Shown here: piece after piece, positions 33,055-43,233 of the stretch
Layout: every line of letters begins with the position of its first letter
Position numbering within the stretch: the stretch's first letter is position 1
Assembly: GCA_900772415.1 (NCBI GenBank)
Contig: CAAHEC010000063.1
Coordinates: 145,567-209,566, forward strand
Origin: Bacilli bacterium
GTDB lineage: Bacteria; Bacillota_I; Bacilli_A; RF39; UBA660
Direction of reading: 5' to 3'
DNA length: 64,000 nucleotides
Notes under the pieces: model-generated
Told to the model about the DNA's origin: nothing
Database searches by the model: none
Seen by the model: only the letters and a program-made list of their open reading frames with translations
Made by a program: the position numbers and the translations under genes

Positions 33055-34256
33055 ATTTTCTCCAAAATTCCTATAAACCAATCATTACATACATATAAAT
33101 TAATTACGTATGTTATGGTCATAATAATTAAAAATACCATTCCGTCTTTTTTCGCACCTCTTATTATTTTCTTTATAATAAAACCAAATAATATAATTTC
33201 CATAAATAGAAACAATATAACTTGTAATCTAAGATTAGTAAATCCAAATCTTCCTATGTATAAGAACATTCTATAATAAGAGTTAAATATTAGAAATATA
33301 GAAAATGCTATTAAAGATAAAACTAAGCATTTAACTTTTTTATCTTCTTTAACTAAGTTTGTTTTATATATTAAATATAATATTATTCCGAAATTTATTA
33401 GTGTTACAAATAAAAGTTGGAAAAATCCTTCTCTTGCGTAGCTGGAATAAATATATCCTTTAGGAACCTTAAGGAAGTTACCACAAAGTTTAGATATCTC
33501 TGATATTAAAAATAAAACAAATACAAAGTTTACTATGAAAAGCATAGTTGTAATAACTGTTTTATTTATGTTACTCATTTTACTTTCTTTTAAATCTATT
33601 TCCTTATTTTTAAATAAGTTAATACCTATTACAAACAAGATAACAAAATATATTATTCCTTTAATAACATACCACAAGTTAAAATCTACATTAATATTTG
33701 TAACAATACTAGATAAAAACTTATCAAAATAAGCATCCGCACTAGTTAAAAGCACAAGTATTAATCCTGATATAAAAACACCTATAATAGTTCCAAAAAT
33801 AATGTTAATTACCTTATCATTTTTTTCTTTACTTGTATCTATTTTAATAAATTTAAGGTTTTTAAATAAGTTCTTTGGAAATAGTTTAAATACTAAAAAC
33901 ATATTTTCTAAAGATACCTTAAAATCACTTCTTACAAGCATAAATAAATACGTAGAAATTAATAATGGTAAAACTATTATATTAAGTAACTGGTTAGTAC
34001 CATCTAAATTACCTTTTAATACTTTCAAAACTAAGTTACTTATAATTATAATAACTATTGGAATGATAAGTAAATAGGCCTTTTTATTTATTTTCTCATA
34101 ATCTTTAACTAAAATAGTACTTGATATTAAGATCATTAAGAAAGGAAACATAACACTTTTAAAATAAAAATCTATGTTTAACATTCCTACAACAACTATT
34201 AAAATAGCAGATATTAAAGGAACTAATATATGTTTTTTTCTATTTTTACTGTTCAT
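33045..34256 (-). CDS. DUF4173 family polytopic membrane protein
   Basis: About 12 hydrophobic segments and the family signature YSSYAREGFFQLLFVTLINFG (about 275-295). DUF4173 proteins are common in Firmicutes, usually next to DUF2975 or small XRE genes, with no assigned function. Start at ATG 34256 behind AAGGGTGAT, overlapping the XRE gene by 11 bases. Confidence 0.8.
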   Translation of the reverse strand: MNSKNRKKHILVPLISAILIVVVGMLNIDFYFKSVMFPFLMILISSTILVKDYEKINKKAYLLIIPIVIIIISNLVLKVLKGNLDGTNQLLNIIVLPLLISTYLFMLVRSDFKVSLENMFLVFKLFPKNLFKNLKFIKIDTSKEKNDKVINIIFGTIIGVFISGLILVLLTSADAYFDKFLSSIVTNINVDFNLWYVIKGIIYFVILFVIGINLFKNKEIDLKESKMSNINKTVITTMLFIVNFVFVLFLISEISKLCGNFLKVPKGYIYSSYAREGFFQLLFVTLINFGIILYLIYKTNLVKEDKKVKCLVLSLIAFSIFLIFNSYYRMFLYIGRFGFTNLRLQVILFLFMEIILFGFIIKKIIRGAKKDGMVFLIIMTITYVINLYVCNDWFIGILEKIWK

Positions 34257-34461
34257 TATTATCACCCTTGTATTCTAATATATCGCTTGGCTGACAGTTA
34301 AGCGCTTTGCAAATTACTTCTAGCGTTGAAAATCTTATTGCTTTTGCCTTATTTGTTTTTAATATTGAAAGATTAGTCGTTGTAATACCAGTTTTTAGGC
34401 TAAGTTCATTTAGTGACATCTTTCTTTTAGCCATCATAACATCTAAATTAACTACTATCAT
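34246..34461 (-). CDS. XRE-family regulator (YozG-like)
   Basis: A 71-residue helix-turn-helix protein: AKRKMSLNELSLKTGITTTNLSILKTNKAKAIRFSTLEVICKALNCQPSDILEY. The family is typically paired with DUF2975, as it is here, 10 bases downstream of that gene. AGGAGG precedes the ATG. It may control the operon 34924-32533. Confidence 0.85.
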   Translation of the reverse strand: MIVVNLDVMMAKRKMSLNELSLKTGITTTNLSILKTNKAKAIRFSTLEVICKALNCQPSDILEYKGDNNEQ

Positions 34462-34471
34462 AAAATGCCTC

Positions 34472-34924
34472 CTAAACCGTAAAATCTACTTCCGTTTTAT
34501 ATTTTATCGCAGCTTTTATAACTTCTGCTAAAACGTAAAATGAAAGTGATGTAAAAAAACAAATAAGTGCAACTACAAACGTTAATAAGTTTGGTATAAA
34601 TACACCTTTAATAATTACTATTAAAAATAGAATCATAAACATAACTGCAATTACTTTTAAAGTATCTTCTAATTTTTTATTAAAAGGACTTCCACTATAA
34701 ACAATGTTAAATAAACCAATTAATCTATATACTATATAAAGTCCAATTATATAGCACATATAAAATGCTAATCTATAAATTGGCATATGTTTTTTAAATA
34801 AATCAATATCACTTCCTTTAAACATATCATAAAGTTCTGGAATAAATATAAAACACCCTATTCCAATAATTAAAATAACAATTAGTAATATAGATACTGC
34901 TTTAGCTAGTACACTTTTTTTCAT
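34472..34924 (-). CDS. DUF2975 membrane protein
   Basis: Four membrane helices (residues about 10-30, 50-70, 90-112, 114-136), with the sequence around FNIVYSGSPFNKKLEDTLKVIAVMFMI that typifies DUF2975. Function unknown; usually paired with a YozG-type XRE regulator, which follows directly. First gene of the operon, preceded by GAGGTGAGG. Confidence 0.82.
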   Translation of the reverse strand: MKKSVLAKAVSILLIVILIIGIGCFIFIPELYDMFKGSDIDLFKKHMPIYRLAFYMCYIIGLYIVYRLIGLFNIVYSGSPFNKKLEDTLKVIAVMFMILFLIVIIKGVFIPNLLTFVVALICFFTSLSFYVLAEVIKAAIKYKTEVDFTV

Positions 34925-35038
34925 AATTTTTCCTCACCTCAATTTAATAATATGTCTTATTTTGTTAATTGTCAATATATTTTTATCGATTATCATAAAA
35001 TATTCGTTTTTTTTAATTTATTCATAACAAAAAAATTG

Positions 35039-35047
35039 TGTTATAAT
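35039..35047 (+). promoter_or_regulatory. Extended -10 promoter of the P-type ATPase
   Basis: TG-T-TATAAT 21 bases before the ATG, followed by GGACGGTGG. The leader is too short to hold an Mg riboswitch. Confidence 0.5.
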
Positions 35048-35068
35048 TTATTATAGGACGGTGGTTAT

Positions 35069-37690
35069 ATGATACAGATATTTGATATAAAAAAGAAAAA
35101 GAAGTATTTAAATGATAACAACGTAACTTTACTAGACAAATATAAAAAGATATCTAATTTATCATCTGATGAGTTAGTACATTATCTAAAATCAAATAAA
35201 GATGGCTTATCAAACGATGAAGCATCAAAAAGACTTAAAGAATATGGTCCAAACGTAGTTATTAAGGATGATAAAAAGCCTTGGATATATTTTCTTTTAA
35301 ACTCATTTAAAGATCAGTTTATTATAATATTACTTGTTTTAGCAGTTATAAACTTTTCTTTAGGTGATAGGCTAGGTTCATTAATAATAGTTTTAATTGC
35401 CGTTATAAGTGCTGTTATAAGGTTCGTCCAGGACTACTCGGTTTATAAATTTAACAGAAAATTAAAAGCAAGTATATATAGCCTTGCAAACGTACTTAGA
35501 GGTGGTAAAGAAAACACCATCAAAACAGAAAAAGTAGTTATTGGAGACATTATAAAATTAAATGCTGGTTCAATTGTTCCTGCAGATGTAATTATTTTAG
35601 AAAGTAAAGACCTATTTTTAAATCAATCCGTTTTTACTGGTGAAAGTATACCTATCGAAAAAAAGGCTAAAAAAAACGATGCTAAAGACGTATTTAGCAT
35701 GGGAAACGTATGTTTAATGGGTTCTAGTGTAATTACTGGAAGTGCAAGTGCAATTGTAATTGAAACCGGATTTAACACTTACCTTGGTTCAATGGGAAAA
35801 GAAATAGATAACACAAAAGAAGTAACTAACTTTGAAAAAGGAATGAAAAACATAACTAAAATGTTAATTACATATATGATTGTTGTTTGTCTTGTCGTTT
35901 TGGTAGTAGATGGCGTAATTAAAGGAAATTTTAAGGAAGCTATTTTATTTGCTCTTTCAGTTGCAGTAGGTATCACGCCTAGCATGCTTCCAATGATAGT
36001 TAACGTAAATTTAACAAAGGGTAGCAAAACACTTGCCAAGAAAAAAACACTTGTTAAGAAAATAGATGCAATTCAAAACTTAGGAGCAATAGACGTTTTA
36101 TGTACTGATAAAACAGGAACGTTAACTGAAAATAACATAACCCTTCAAAAATACATAGATACAAGTGGAAAAGAAAACATAGACGTACTTAATTATGCTT
36201 TCTTAAATAGTTATTTTTCAACGGGTATGAAAAACATAGTTGATAAAGCAGTTATTTTGTATGCTAAAGAAAATAAAATAGATAATATTAAAGATAAGTA
36301 CGAAAAGATAGATGAAATTCCGTTTGATTATAACAGAAAGAAAACTAGCATCGTTGTTAAAGGTGCAAATGGATACAAAATGATTACTAAAGGTGCTTTA
36401 GAAGAGGTTATAAAATCCTGCAATAAAGCTCTAATTGGAAATAAAGAAGAAAAAATAACGAATAAAATAATAGACGTTGTAAACAAAAAAGCTAGAGAAT
36501 TAGAAGAAGAAGGAATGCAGGTTATCGCACTTGCCGAAAAAAAAGAATATCCTGGTAAAGACATTTTCTCTAGTAAAGACGAAAAAGATATGATATTAAT
36601 TGGTTTTGTTGGGTTTTTAGATCCACCTAAAAAAGATGTTAAAAACGTATTATTAAAGCTTAAGAAGGCTGGCATAAACTTAAAAGTAATAACAGGTGAT
36701 AACAGGTATGCAACAGAAAACATATGTAAAACAGTTGGAATTAATAGTGAAAAAGTTTTAATTGGTGCAGACATTGATAAATTAACTGATGAAGAATTAT
36801 CTTCTATGATTGATGATATTAACATATATGCGAGATTTAATCCCCTTCAAAAAGAAAGAATAATTAGATTATTTAAGAAAAAAGGACATGTTGTTGGATA
36901 TATGGGAGATGGTGTGAATGATGCTCCATCACTACATACCGCAGACGTTGGTATATCAGTTAATAGTGCAACTGACATAGCTAAAGAAGCAAGCGATATT
37001 ATATTATTAGAAAAAAGTTTAAAAGTTATTTATGATGGAGTAATAGAAGGAAGAAAGGTATATGCTAATATAATAAAATACATGAAAATGGCTTTATCTG
37101 GAGATTTTGGAGACGTATTTAGTATTATGATAGCAAGTATATTCTTACCATTTTTACCTCTTTTACCTATTCAAATGTTATTCCAAGATTTTATTTATGA
37201 CTTTTCTCAAATAGGAATTCCTTATGATAACGTTGATGAAGAATTCTTAAGAAAACCTAAAAAATGGAATACAAAAGGAATATCAAAGTTTATGAAAGTA
37301 ATGGGTATAACATCGTCAGTAATAGATTGTATTGCATTTATTATATTCTGGTTTGTACTTGGATATAATGGAGTTAATAAACAAGCATACTTCCAAACAG
37401 CTTGGTTTGTGATGTGCCTCGTAAGTGAACTTATGATTATTCATAACGTAAGAACCTCTAAAAAGGCATTTATAGAATCAAGAGCAAGCATGACGCTTAC
37501 TCTTCTTACCCTTTTATCGCTTATACTTACAATAATAACTCCAATAGCACTTTGCAAAGTAAAATCATTTAACTTTGTAATCCTTCCTCTTAAGTATTAT
37601 CTTATAGTTATATTACTCGTTATCTTATATGTAATTTTAGTTAATATAATTAAGAAAATATATATTAAAAGAAACGGAGAATGGTTATAA
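35069..37690 (+). CDS. mgtA: Magnesium-type P-type ATPase (MgtA-like, P3B)
   Basis: N-terminal actuator with VFTGESIPIEKK, phosphorylation motif CTDKTGTLTENN, and the hinge GYMGDGVNDAPSL. The helix 4 motif reads VAVGITPSMLPMIV, the MgtA/MgtB pattern (usually LTPEMLPMIV), with Glu replaced by Ser. Ten membrane helices, 873 residues, normal length. It imports Mg2+ in other bacteria. Single gene with its own promoter; terminator shared with the convergent gene at 37702. Confidence 0.88.
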   Translation: MIQIFDIKKKKKYLNDNNVTLLDKYKKISNLSSDELVHYLKSNKDGLSNDEASKRLKEYGPNVVIKDDKKPWIYFLLNSFKDQFIIILLVLAVINFSLGDRLGSLIIVLIAVISAVIRFVQDYSVYKFNRKLKASIYSLANVLRGGKENTIKTEKVVIGDIIKLNAGSIVPADVIILESKDLFLNQSVFTGESIPIEKKAKKNDAKDVFSMGNVCLMGSSVITGSASAIVIETGFNTYLGSMGKEIDNTKEVTNFEKGMKNITKMLITYMIVVCLVVLVVDGVIKGNFKEAILFALSVAVGITPSMLPMIVNVNLTKGSKTLAKKKTLVKKIDAIQNLGAIDVLCTDKTGTLTENNITLQKYIDTSGKENIDVLNYAFLNSYFSTGMKNIVDKAVILYAKENKIDNIKDKYEKIDEIPFDYNRKKTSIVVKGANGYKMITKGALEEVIKSCNKALIGNKEEKITNKIIDVVNKKARELEEEGMQVIALAEKKEYPGKDIFSSKDEKDMILIGFVGFLDPPKKDVKNVLLKLKKAGINLKVITGDNRYATENICKTVGINSEKVLIGADIDKLTDEELSSMIDDINIYARFNPLQKERIIRLFKKKGHVVGYMGDGVNDAPSLHTADVGISVNSATDIAKEASDIILLEKSLKVIYDGVIEGRKVYANIIKYMKMALSGDFGDVFSIMIASIFLPFLPLLPIQMLFQDFIYDFSQIGIPYDNVDEEFLRKPKKWNTKGISKFMKVMGITSSVIDCIAFIIFWFVLGYNGVNKQAYFQTAWFVMCLVSELMIIHNVRTSKKAFIESRASMTLTLLTLLSLILTIITPIALCKVKSFNFVILPLKYYLIVILLVILYVILVNIIKKIYIKRNGEWL

Positions 37691-37691
37691 T

Positions 37692-37730
37692 AAAAGGAAT
37701 CTTAGTATTTACTAATGATTCCTTTTACTT
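37692..37730. terminator. Bidirectional terminator
   Basis: AAAAGGAATC (37692-37701) and GATTCCTTTT (37717-37726) pair, the stem extended by TTAGT/ACTAA, between two convergent genes. Confidence 0.85.
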
Positions 37731-38874
37731 TGTTTATATCTTCTCTTAATTCATTATTTTGAGTTTTAACTTCATCTAATTCTTCATCCCTATAATTAAC
37801 AGTCTCAGATAAAGATTTGTTTTCTAATCTTAGTCTTTCTAATTCCTTTTCTAAGTTCATATTTTTCGTTTGTAAATCGGAATATGAATTATCAGTTGAT
37901 GCGGTTATCGCCGAAAATAACGAATCATTATAAGTTTCAATTATTTTTAATATATCTTCTTGTTCAACATTAGTTAAACTTATATCAAATACCTTTTTAT
38001 TTTTAATACAATCACATAATTTTTCTATTATATTTGACGTACGTATATTCCCTTGCCTTTTATCATCCCTTATTTTTAAAGAAAATATAAAGTCTGCTAT
38101 TACATTTGGCGTACATTCAAAATCTTCAGATAGTTTCTTTAACTTTTCTAATCTTTCCCTTCTTTCATATTCTAAAATATAAAATTTTCCAATTATAGAA
38201 TTATTATAATATACCAAAAGATTATTTAATAAAGTTAATTCTTGATAAATTAAATAAGATGATAAAATTTCCTTACATTCTTCATAAGAATTAAAAACTT
38301 GATTACTCATAGGAAAACACGTTCCATCCTCTGACATAGCAAGTTTTAAAACATAATACTTTTCATTTTTCTTTTGCAATATTAAATAAGACATATCATC
38401 AAAATCAGCACTATAACCATATGTTTTTCCTCTATCATATTTACATATCATTTCACAACAATTTGTATTTATATTTAAGTTTTCAACTAATGAATCCAAC
38501 TTCTGATTTAAGTAAGGTGATAAAATTTTATCAAGATTAATTATACCTGATTCATGTTTTTGAAACGCATCATTAGAATTTTTAATAAACTCCAGCATAA
38601 TTTCGTAGGAATTCATACCTTTATATAAACCAGTACTTTTTAAATACTCAGTATTTATACCTAACAAATGAGGTATTGATGATTTAGGAATCTTAATTTT
38701 TATTCTTTCTCCATTAGATAAAAACATCAAATAACTTTTCTTAGATAAATCATTTCTTCGTTCTTCTTCATCTTTCTCATCAAAATTATATTCATTTTCT
38801 TTGTCAAAATATCTTTGTAATAATTTATCAATTTTATCAAAAATTTCTGATAATTCATATTTATTATAACTCAT
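37702..38874 (-). CDS. Hypothetical protein with PBECR4-like N-terminus and C-terminal coiled coil
   Basis: Not firmly recognised. The N-terminal segment LMFLSNGERIKIKIPKSSIPHLLGIN (about residues 48-73) resembles the start of PBECR4-type phage nuclease domains, whose hallmark is a HLLG turn. The middle has a charged globular region; residues about 335-385 are a coiled coil (NMNLEKELERLRLENKSLSETV). No signal peptide or membrane segment. GAGGGGA precedes the ATG. A phage-derived origin is only suggested by the HLLG resemblance. Confidence 0.55.
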   Translation of the reverse strand: MSYNKYELSEIFDKIDKLLQRYFDKENEYNFDEKDEEERRNDLSKKSYLMFLSNGERIKIKIPKSSIPHLLGINTEYLKSTGLYKGMNSYEIMLEFIKNSNDAFQKHESGIINLDKILSPYLNQKLDSLVENLNINTNCCEMICKYDRGKTYGYSADFDDMSYLILQKKNEKYYVLKLAMSEDGTCFPMSNQVFNSYEECKEILSSYLIYQELTLLNNLLVYYNNSIIGKFYILEYERRERLEKLKKLSEDFECTPNVIADFIFSLKIRDDKRQGNIRTSNIIEKLCDCIKNKKVFDISLTNVEQEDILKIIETYNDSLFSAITASTDNSYSDLQTKNMNLEKELERLRLENKSLSETVNYRDEELDEVKTQNNELREDINKVKGIISKY

Positions 38875-38995
38875 AAATATCCCCTCTTTTTATAGCTTAG
38901 TATACTAGCATTTTTTTATTTTTTTGTCAAATTATTCTGATAGCTTTCAAATTAAAAACATACAAAAAATTAGCTAGATATCTAACTAATTTTTA

Positions 38996-41900
38996 TTACT
39001 CAACACTTTTTAAAGACTCAATCATATCTATTTTCTTTAATGCAAAATGAATTATTATACTTACTATAATAGTAAATAACATTATCATAAATGCTGTTAT
39101 TAAATAACTAGATAGCTTTATCTGATGAATAAATCTTACTATTTCTATTTCTATAGTATCTACTATTATATTAGTTAAGAAAATACCAAATATAAGTCCA
39201 AAAACTATACCCATAATAGTTAAAATAATAGTTTCCTTAACAATATAATCATCTACCTCTTTATCAGTAAAGCCTAATACTTTAAGGGTTGCTATTTCTC
39301 TTTTTCTTTCACTTATATTTATGTATGATAAATTATATAAAACAACAAATGATAAAGCACCTGATAAAACAATTAAAATTAATACTACACTATTTAATGA
39401 CTTAAGCATATCATTTACGCTTTTAATTGTTTGACTAACAGACATAATACTCATTATATTATCATCTTTAAGTAATTGTCTTGATAGTTTTTCTTCATTT
39501 TTTAAATTATCTATTTTTAAATAAGTAATATTAGTTTCATATGTTCCAATGTTATCTTCATACGTTTTTTTATTCATAAATACATAGTGACTAACATAGT
39601 TTTCACAAATACCACTAATAATAAAAGTATATTCTTTATTATTAGAATCTTTTATTATAATTTTATCACCCTTATTTTTTTTAATAAGCTGCGATAATTT
39701 ATCAGAAATAACTACTTCATTATCTTTTAATTTGAGTTTTTCCCCAGTATTTAACTCTTTTAAATTGGTTATTTCTCTCATATCTTTTTCATCAAATGGT
39801 ACAAATACATTTATATTAATATTATTAGAAGTCATAGATACAATCATATTAGTATCAAGTCTTTTTACTATATGTTTATTATCAAAAATTTTATCAAGTT
39901 CTTCTTTTGAAGGTTTATTCATAACATATACCATTTCATCAAATTTAAATACACCATCATACTGTTTATCTGGTATTTCTACTATTGAATCACGAATACC
40001 AAAACCAGATAACATAAGAGCAGTACAGCCAAGTATTCCTCCAACTGTCATAAATACTCTCTTTTTATATCTAAAAAGATTTCTAACAGTTATTTTATTT
40101 GAAAAATTAATACGTTTCCAAATAAATGGTATACGCTCTAGTATTACCCTTTTTCCGTTTGACGGAGCCTTAGGTCTCATTAATTCAGAAGGTTTTTCTT
40201 TAACTACTTTTCTAATTGTTAAAAGAGTAGTACCACAAATACATATTGTTGCAATTAAAATACCAATAATAGAATTTATAGGATTAAAATCATACTTAAA
40301 CACTGGAATATCAAATATTATTTTATACATTTTCCAAATATACTTTGGTAGTAAGAAAAAGCCTAGTAATGCTCCTAATATTCCACCTGAAATTGTTGCA
40401 AGGCCTGAATATAGTAAATATTTTCTTCTTATATGTTTATTACTAAAACCTAGTGACTTAAGTGTTCCAATAACACCTCTATCATCTTCTACCATTCTAG
40501 ACATTGATATAAGACTTATTAATATAGCTACTATAAAAAATATAGTTGGAAATACTTTAGATAAATTTGATACACTATTACCATCATCTATAAAGCTAGA
40601 ATAACCACTATCATCTAATCTATCATATATATATAAAACAGCTTTTGGTATTTCATTTAATTTATCTTTAGCATCTTTTATTTTTAAATCAAACATAGCT
40701 TTACTATCATAATATTCTTTTAATTTGGAATTAAATAATTCAAGACTACTACGATAAGTTCTATATGAATTATTATATAAAGAAAGTCCATTTTGATAGT
40801 CATTATAATAATTTAAATATATTTTATAACCATTATTATATTCTTCTATAGCCTTATTATATAGTGATAAACCATTTTGATATTCTTTTTCTGAACTATT
40901 TATTTTATCTATTGCAGTAATTAAGTTTATTAAATCTGAATAGTTTTCTTTATAAAGTGTTAATATTTTTACTACTTCATCATAATTTGGTATATCTTCT
41001 GGTATTGATGCAATTATAAAATCAATGTTATCAGGATTAGTTATATAATCTTTAATTAAATTACTATTGCTAGAAATATAATTAATAACTATTATAATCT
41101 CATTATATCCTGGTGTATCAGGTGGAATCTTGCTTATTAAATCATCTTTATTATTAACAGGATCTTTTATAAATTCTATAAATTCTTTTTGCAAACCTAA
41201 ATCATATATTTTATTAATAATATCAACTATTTCATCATGAAATAAAATATTATCAGGTATAGCATTTATAATAACATCTTTAGATGTTGCCATATTATTT
41301 ATATAATTAAGTGCATCATTAATATCCTCGATTGTTATTCCATAAGAACTTAATTTATTATTTATTTCATTTTTTCCATTTTCTATTTGTCTTTTAGCAT
41401 TATCTAATTTTATTTTATTATCATCTAATTCTTTTTTTGCATTATCTAACTTATTTTTAGTATCATCTAAGCTAATTTTAGCATTATCTAACTCTAATTT
41501 AGAAGAATTTAATTTATTTTTTCCATCTTTTAATTTATTATTTGCACTATCTAAGGCATTTTTAGCATCATCTAACTTCCCTTGTCCCTTTTCTTGTTCT
41601 TCTTTTATTTTATTATTTGCATCATCATATATTTTATTATATCTTAAATCTTCTCTATCTTTTTTTATTTTGTCTATTTCTTTTAATGATTTTTCTATTA
41701 TATTATTATACTTGTCACTGTTAGTAGTTTCTGCTGAGGCACCATTTACTGTTAAATATATTTCAGTATAATAATCTATGTTAAAATTATCATTGTTAGT
41801 GTACGCATAATAATTTATCTTACCAGTACCAATATTAGTATTACCACGATTAGCAGTGCCTGTTTCTGAATTTATGTATAAAGGACTTTTTACAATACCA

Positions 41901-42391
41901 ACAATTTTTAATTTTTTATTTTTAAGTATATCATCATTTACTGTTATATAATCTCCAATTTTTAACTTTTCTTTATTAATCATAGCTTGTTCTACTATTA
42001 CTTCAGTATTATCTTTAGGATATCTTCCTTTTAATATTTCTATTTTATTAACACTTTGATTTATACCAATTAACTTTACTACAATCTCTTGATTTTTAGC
42101 ATATACCAAAACGTCTTTTGAATAAGACCCATACGCCTTTTTTACTGTTTTCAAATCTTCAAAAGCCTTAATATCATCTTTTGTAAGTCCTAAAGTAGAC
42201 ACTATTTTAATATCATAAAAATTATTATCATCATAATACTTATCAAGTGATTTCATCATATCAGGTGCAGCCATCTTTATTCCAACAAAAACCCCTACAC
42301 CTAGCATACTCATAACAAGTAGTGACAAAAATCTTTTAAATGAATGTTTTATTTCTCTAATACTACTTGTATTAATTCTATCTTTTTTCAT
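38996..42391 (-). CDS. ABC transporter permease, FtsX type, with large coiled-coil domain
   Basis: Two FtsX core domains (about 610-765 and 1000-1130) after an N-terminal membrane helix (25-45, FLSLLVMSMLGVGVFVGIKMA), so the layout is TM, very large outer domain, three TM, outer domain, three TM. The outer domain includes a MacB-like part (60-240), a heptad coiled coil (265-350, DDAKNALDSANNKLKDGKNKL) and three related repeats (370-485) plus a Tyr/Asn-rich coil (505-595). Probably exports or releases a lipid- or peptide-like substrate with the ATPase at 42394. ATG at 42391 lies 2 bases after the ATPase stop. Confidence 0.85.
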   Translation of the reverse strand: MKKDRINTSSIREIKHSFKRFLSLLVMSMLGVGVFVGIKMAAPDMMKSLDKYYDDNNFYDIKIVSTLGLTKDDIKAFEDLKTVKKAYGSYSKDVLVYAKNQEIVVKLIGINQSVNKIEILKGRYPKDNTEVIVEQAMINKEKLKIGDYITVNDDILKNKKLKIVGIVKSPLYINSETGTANRGNTNIGTGKINYYAYTNNDNFNIDYYTEIYLTVNGASAETTNSDKYNNIIEKSLKEIDKIKKDREDLRYNKIYDDANNKIKEEQEKGQGKLDDAKNALDSANNKLKDGKNKLNSSKLELDNAKISLDDTKNKLDNAKKELDDNKIKLDNAKRQIENGKNEINNKLSSYGITIEDINDALNYINNMATSKDVIINAIPDNILFHDEIVDIINKIYDLGLQKEFIEFIKDPVNNKDDLISKIPPDTPGYNEIIIVINYISSNSNLIKDYITNPDNIDFIIASIPEDIPNYDEVVKILTLYKENYSDLINLITAIDKINSSEKEYQNGLSLYNKAIEEYNNGYKIYLNYYNDYQNGLSLYNNSYRTYRSSLELFNSKLKEYYDSKAMFDLKIKDAKDKLNEIPKAVLYIYDRLDDSGYSSFIDDGNSVSNLSKVFPTIFFIVAILISLISMSRMVEDDRGVIGTLKSLGFSNKHIRRKYLLYSGLATISGGILGALLGFFLLPKYIWKMYKIIFDIPVFKYDFNPINSIIGILIATICICGTTLLTIRKVVKEKPSELMRPKAPSNGKRVILERIPFIWKRINFSNKITVRNLFRYKKRVFMTVGGILGCTALMLSGFGIRDSIVEIPDKQYDGVFKFDEMVYVMNKPSKEELDKIFDNKHIVKRLDTNMIVSMTSNNININVFVPFDEKDMREITNLKELNTGEKLKLKDNEVVISDKLSQLIKKNKGDKIIIKDSNNKEYTFIISGICENYVSHYVFMNKKTYEDNIGTYETNITYLKIDNLKNEEKLSRQLLKDDNIMSIMSVSQTIKSVNDMLKSLNSVVLILIVLSGALSFVVLYNLSYINISERKREIATLKVLGFTDKEVDDYIVKETIILTIMGIVFGLIFGIFLTNIIVDTIEIEIVRFIHQIKLSSYLITAFMIMLFTIIVSIIIHFALKKIDMIESLKSVE

Positions 42392-42393
42392 AA

Positions 42394-43095
42394 TTACCAC
42401 TCTATTTCATCGATGCTCTTTGGCTTTTTATTAATGATGATATCACTTGCACTACCATTTTTAAACTTAATTACCTTATCTGCCATTGGTGCTATAGCCG
42501 CGTTATGGGTAATTATTATAACCGTCATTTTTTCTTTTCTTGCAGTTTCTTCTAATAATTTAAGTATTTGTTTACCAGTTTTATAATCAAGTGCACCCGT
42601 TGGTTCATCACACAAAAGTAGTTTTGGATTTTTTGCTATTGCACGTGCTATTGCAACACGTTGTTGTTCTCCACCTGATAGCTGTGAAGGAAAGTTATCC
42701 ATTCTTTTTTGAAGTCCAACCTTATTTAGTATTGTTTTTGGATTTAAATGATCTTTGCATAATTGAACCGCAAGTTCAACGTTTTCAAGAGCCGTTAAGT
42801 TTTGTACTAAATTGTAAAACTGAAAGACAAAACCAATATCATTTCTGCGATACATAATAAGTTCTTTATCACTATAATTAGTAATATCTTTTTTATCCAC
42901 TAAAACCTTACCACGAGTTGCAGAATCCATTCCACCTAGTATGTTTAAGCATGTTGTTTTACCCGCTCCAGAAGGTCCTAGAATAACTACAAGTTCTCCT
43001 TTTTCTATTTCAAATGATGTTTTATTAAGTGCTTTTATTTCAACTTCACCCATTTTATATATCTTATCTACGTTCTTAAATTCTATATAAGCCAT
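42394..43095 (-). CDS. ABC transporter ATP-binding protein (MacB/LolD-like)
   Basis: A 233-residue ATPase with Walker A LGPSGAGKTTCLNILGG, signature LSGGEQQRVAIARAIA, Walker B LLLCDEPTGALD and the H-loop IIITHNAAIAPMADKVI. It energises the FtsX-type permease that follows with a two-base gap. AGAGGTGGGG precedes the ATG. Confidence 0.95.
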   Translation of the reverse strand: MAYIEFKNVDKIYKMGEVEIKALNKTSFEIEKGELVVILGPSGAGKTTCLNILGGMDSATRGKVLVDKKDITNYSDKELIMYRRNDIGFVFQFYNLVQNLTALENVELAVQLCKDHLNPKTILNKVGLQKRMDNFPSQLSGGEQQRVAIARAIAKNPKLLLCDEPTGALDYKTGKQILKLLEETARKEKMTVIIITHNAAIAPMADKVIKFKNGSASDIIINKKPKSIDEIEW

Positions 43096-43187
43096 AATAC
43101 CCCACCTCTTAGTGATATATTATATAATAAAATTTTAAAAAAAGCACTATCTATTTTATACTCTTGTATAATTTTTATACTTTTATT

Positions 43188-43223
43188 AAAAAAAATGAAA
43201 CAACTAATTTTTATGTTAGTTGT
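43188..43223 (-). terminator. Terminator of the tspO gene
   Basis: Minus-strand ACAACTAA and TTAGTTGT pair around CATAAAAA, followed after TCA by eight T. Confidence 0.65.
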
Positions 43224-43233
43224 CCATTACCAA

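Noticed and set aside
35039..35068. Mg-responsive riboswitch before the P-type ATPase
   Set aside because: The distance between the -10 element and the start codon is about 20 bases, too short for a riboswitch.
39732..40604. A long plus-strand frame of 290 codons within the FtsX permease
   Set aside because: It is fully inside a clear coding region on the other strand and has no ribosome binding site or domain.
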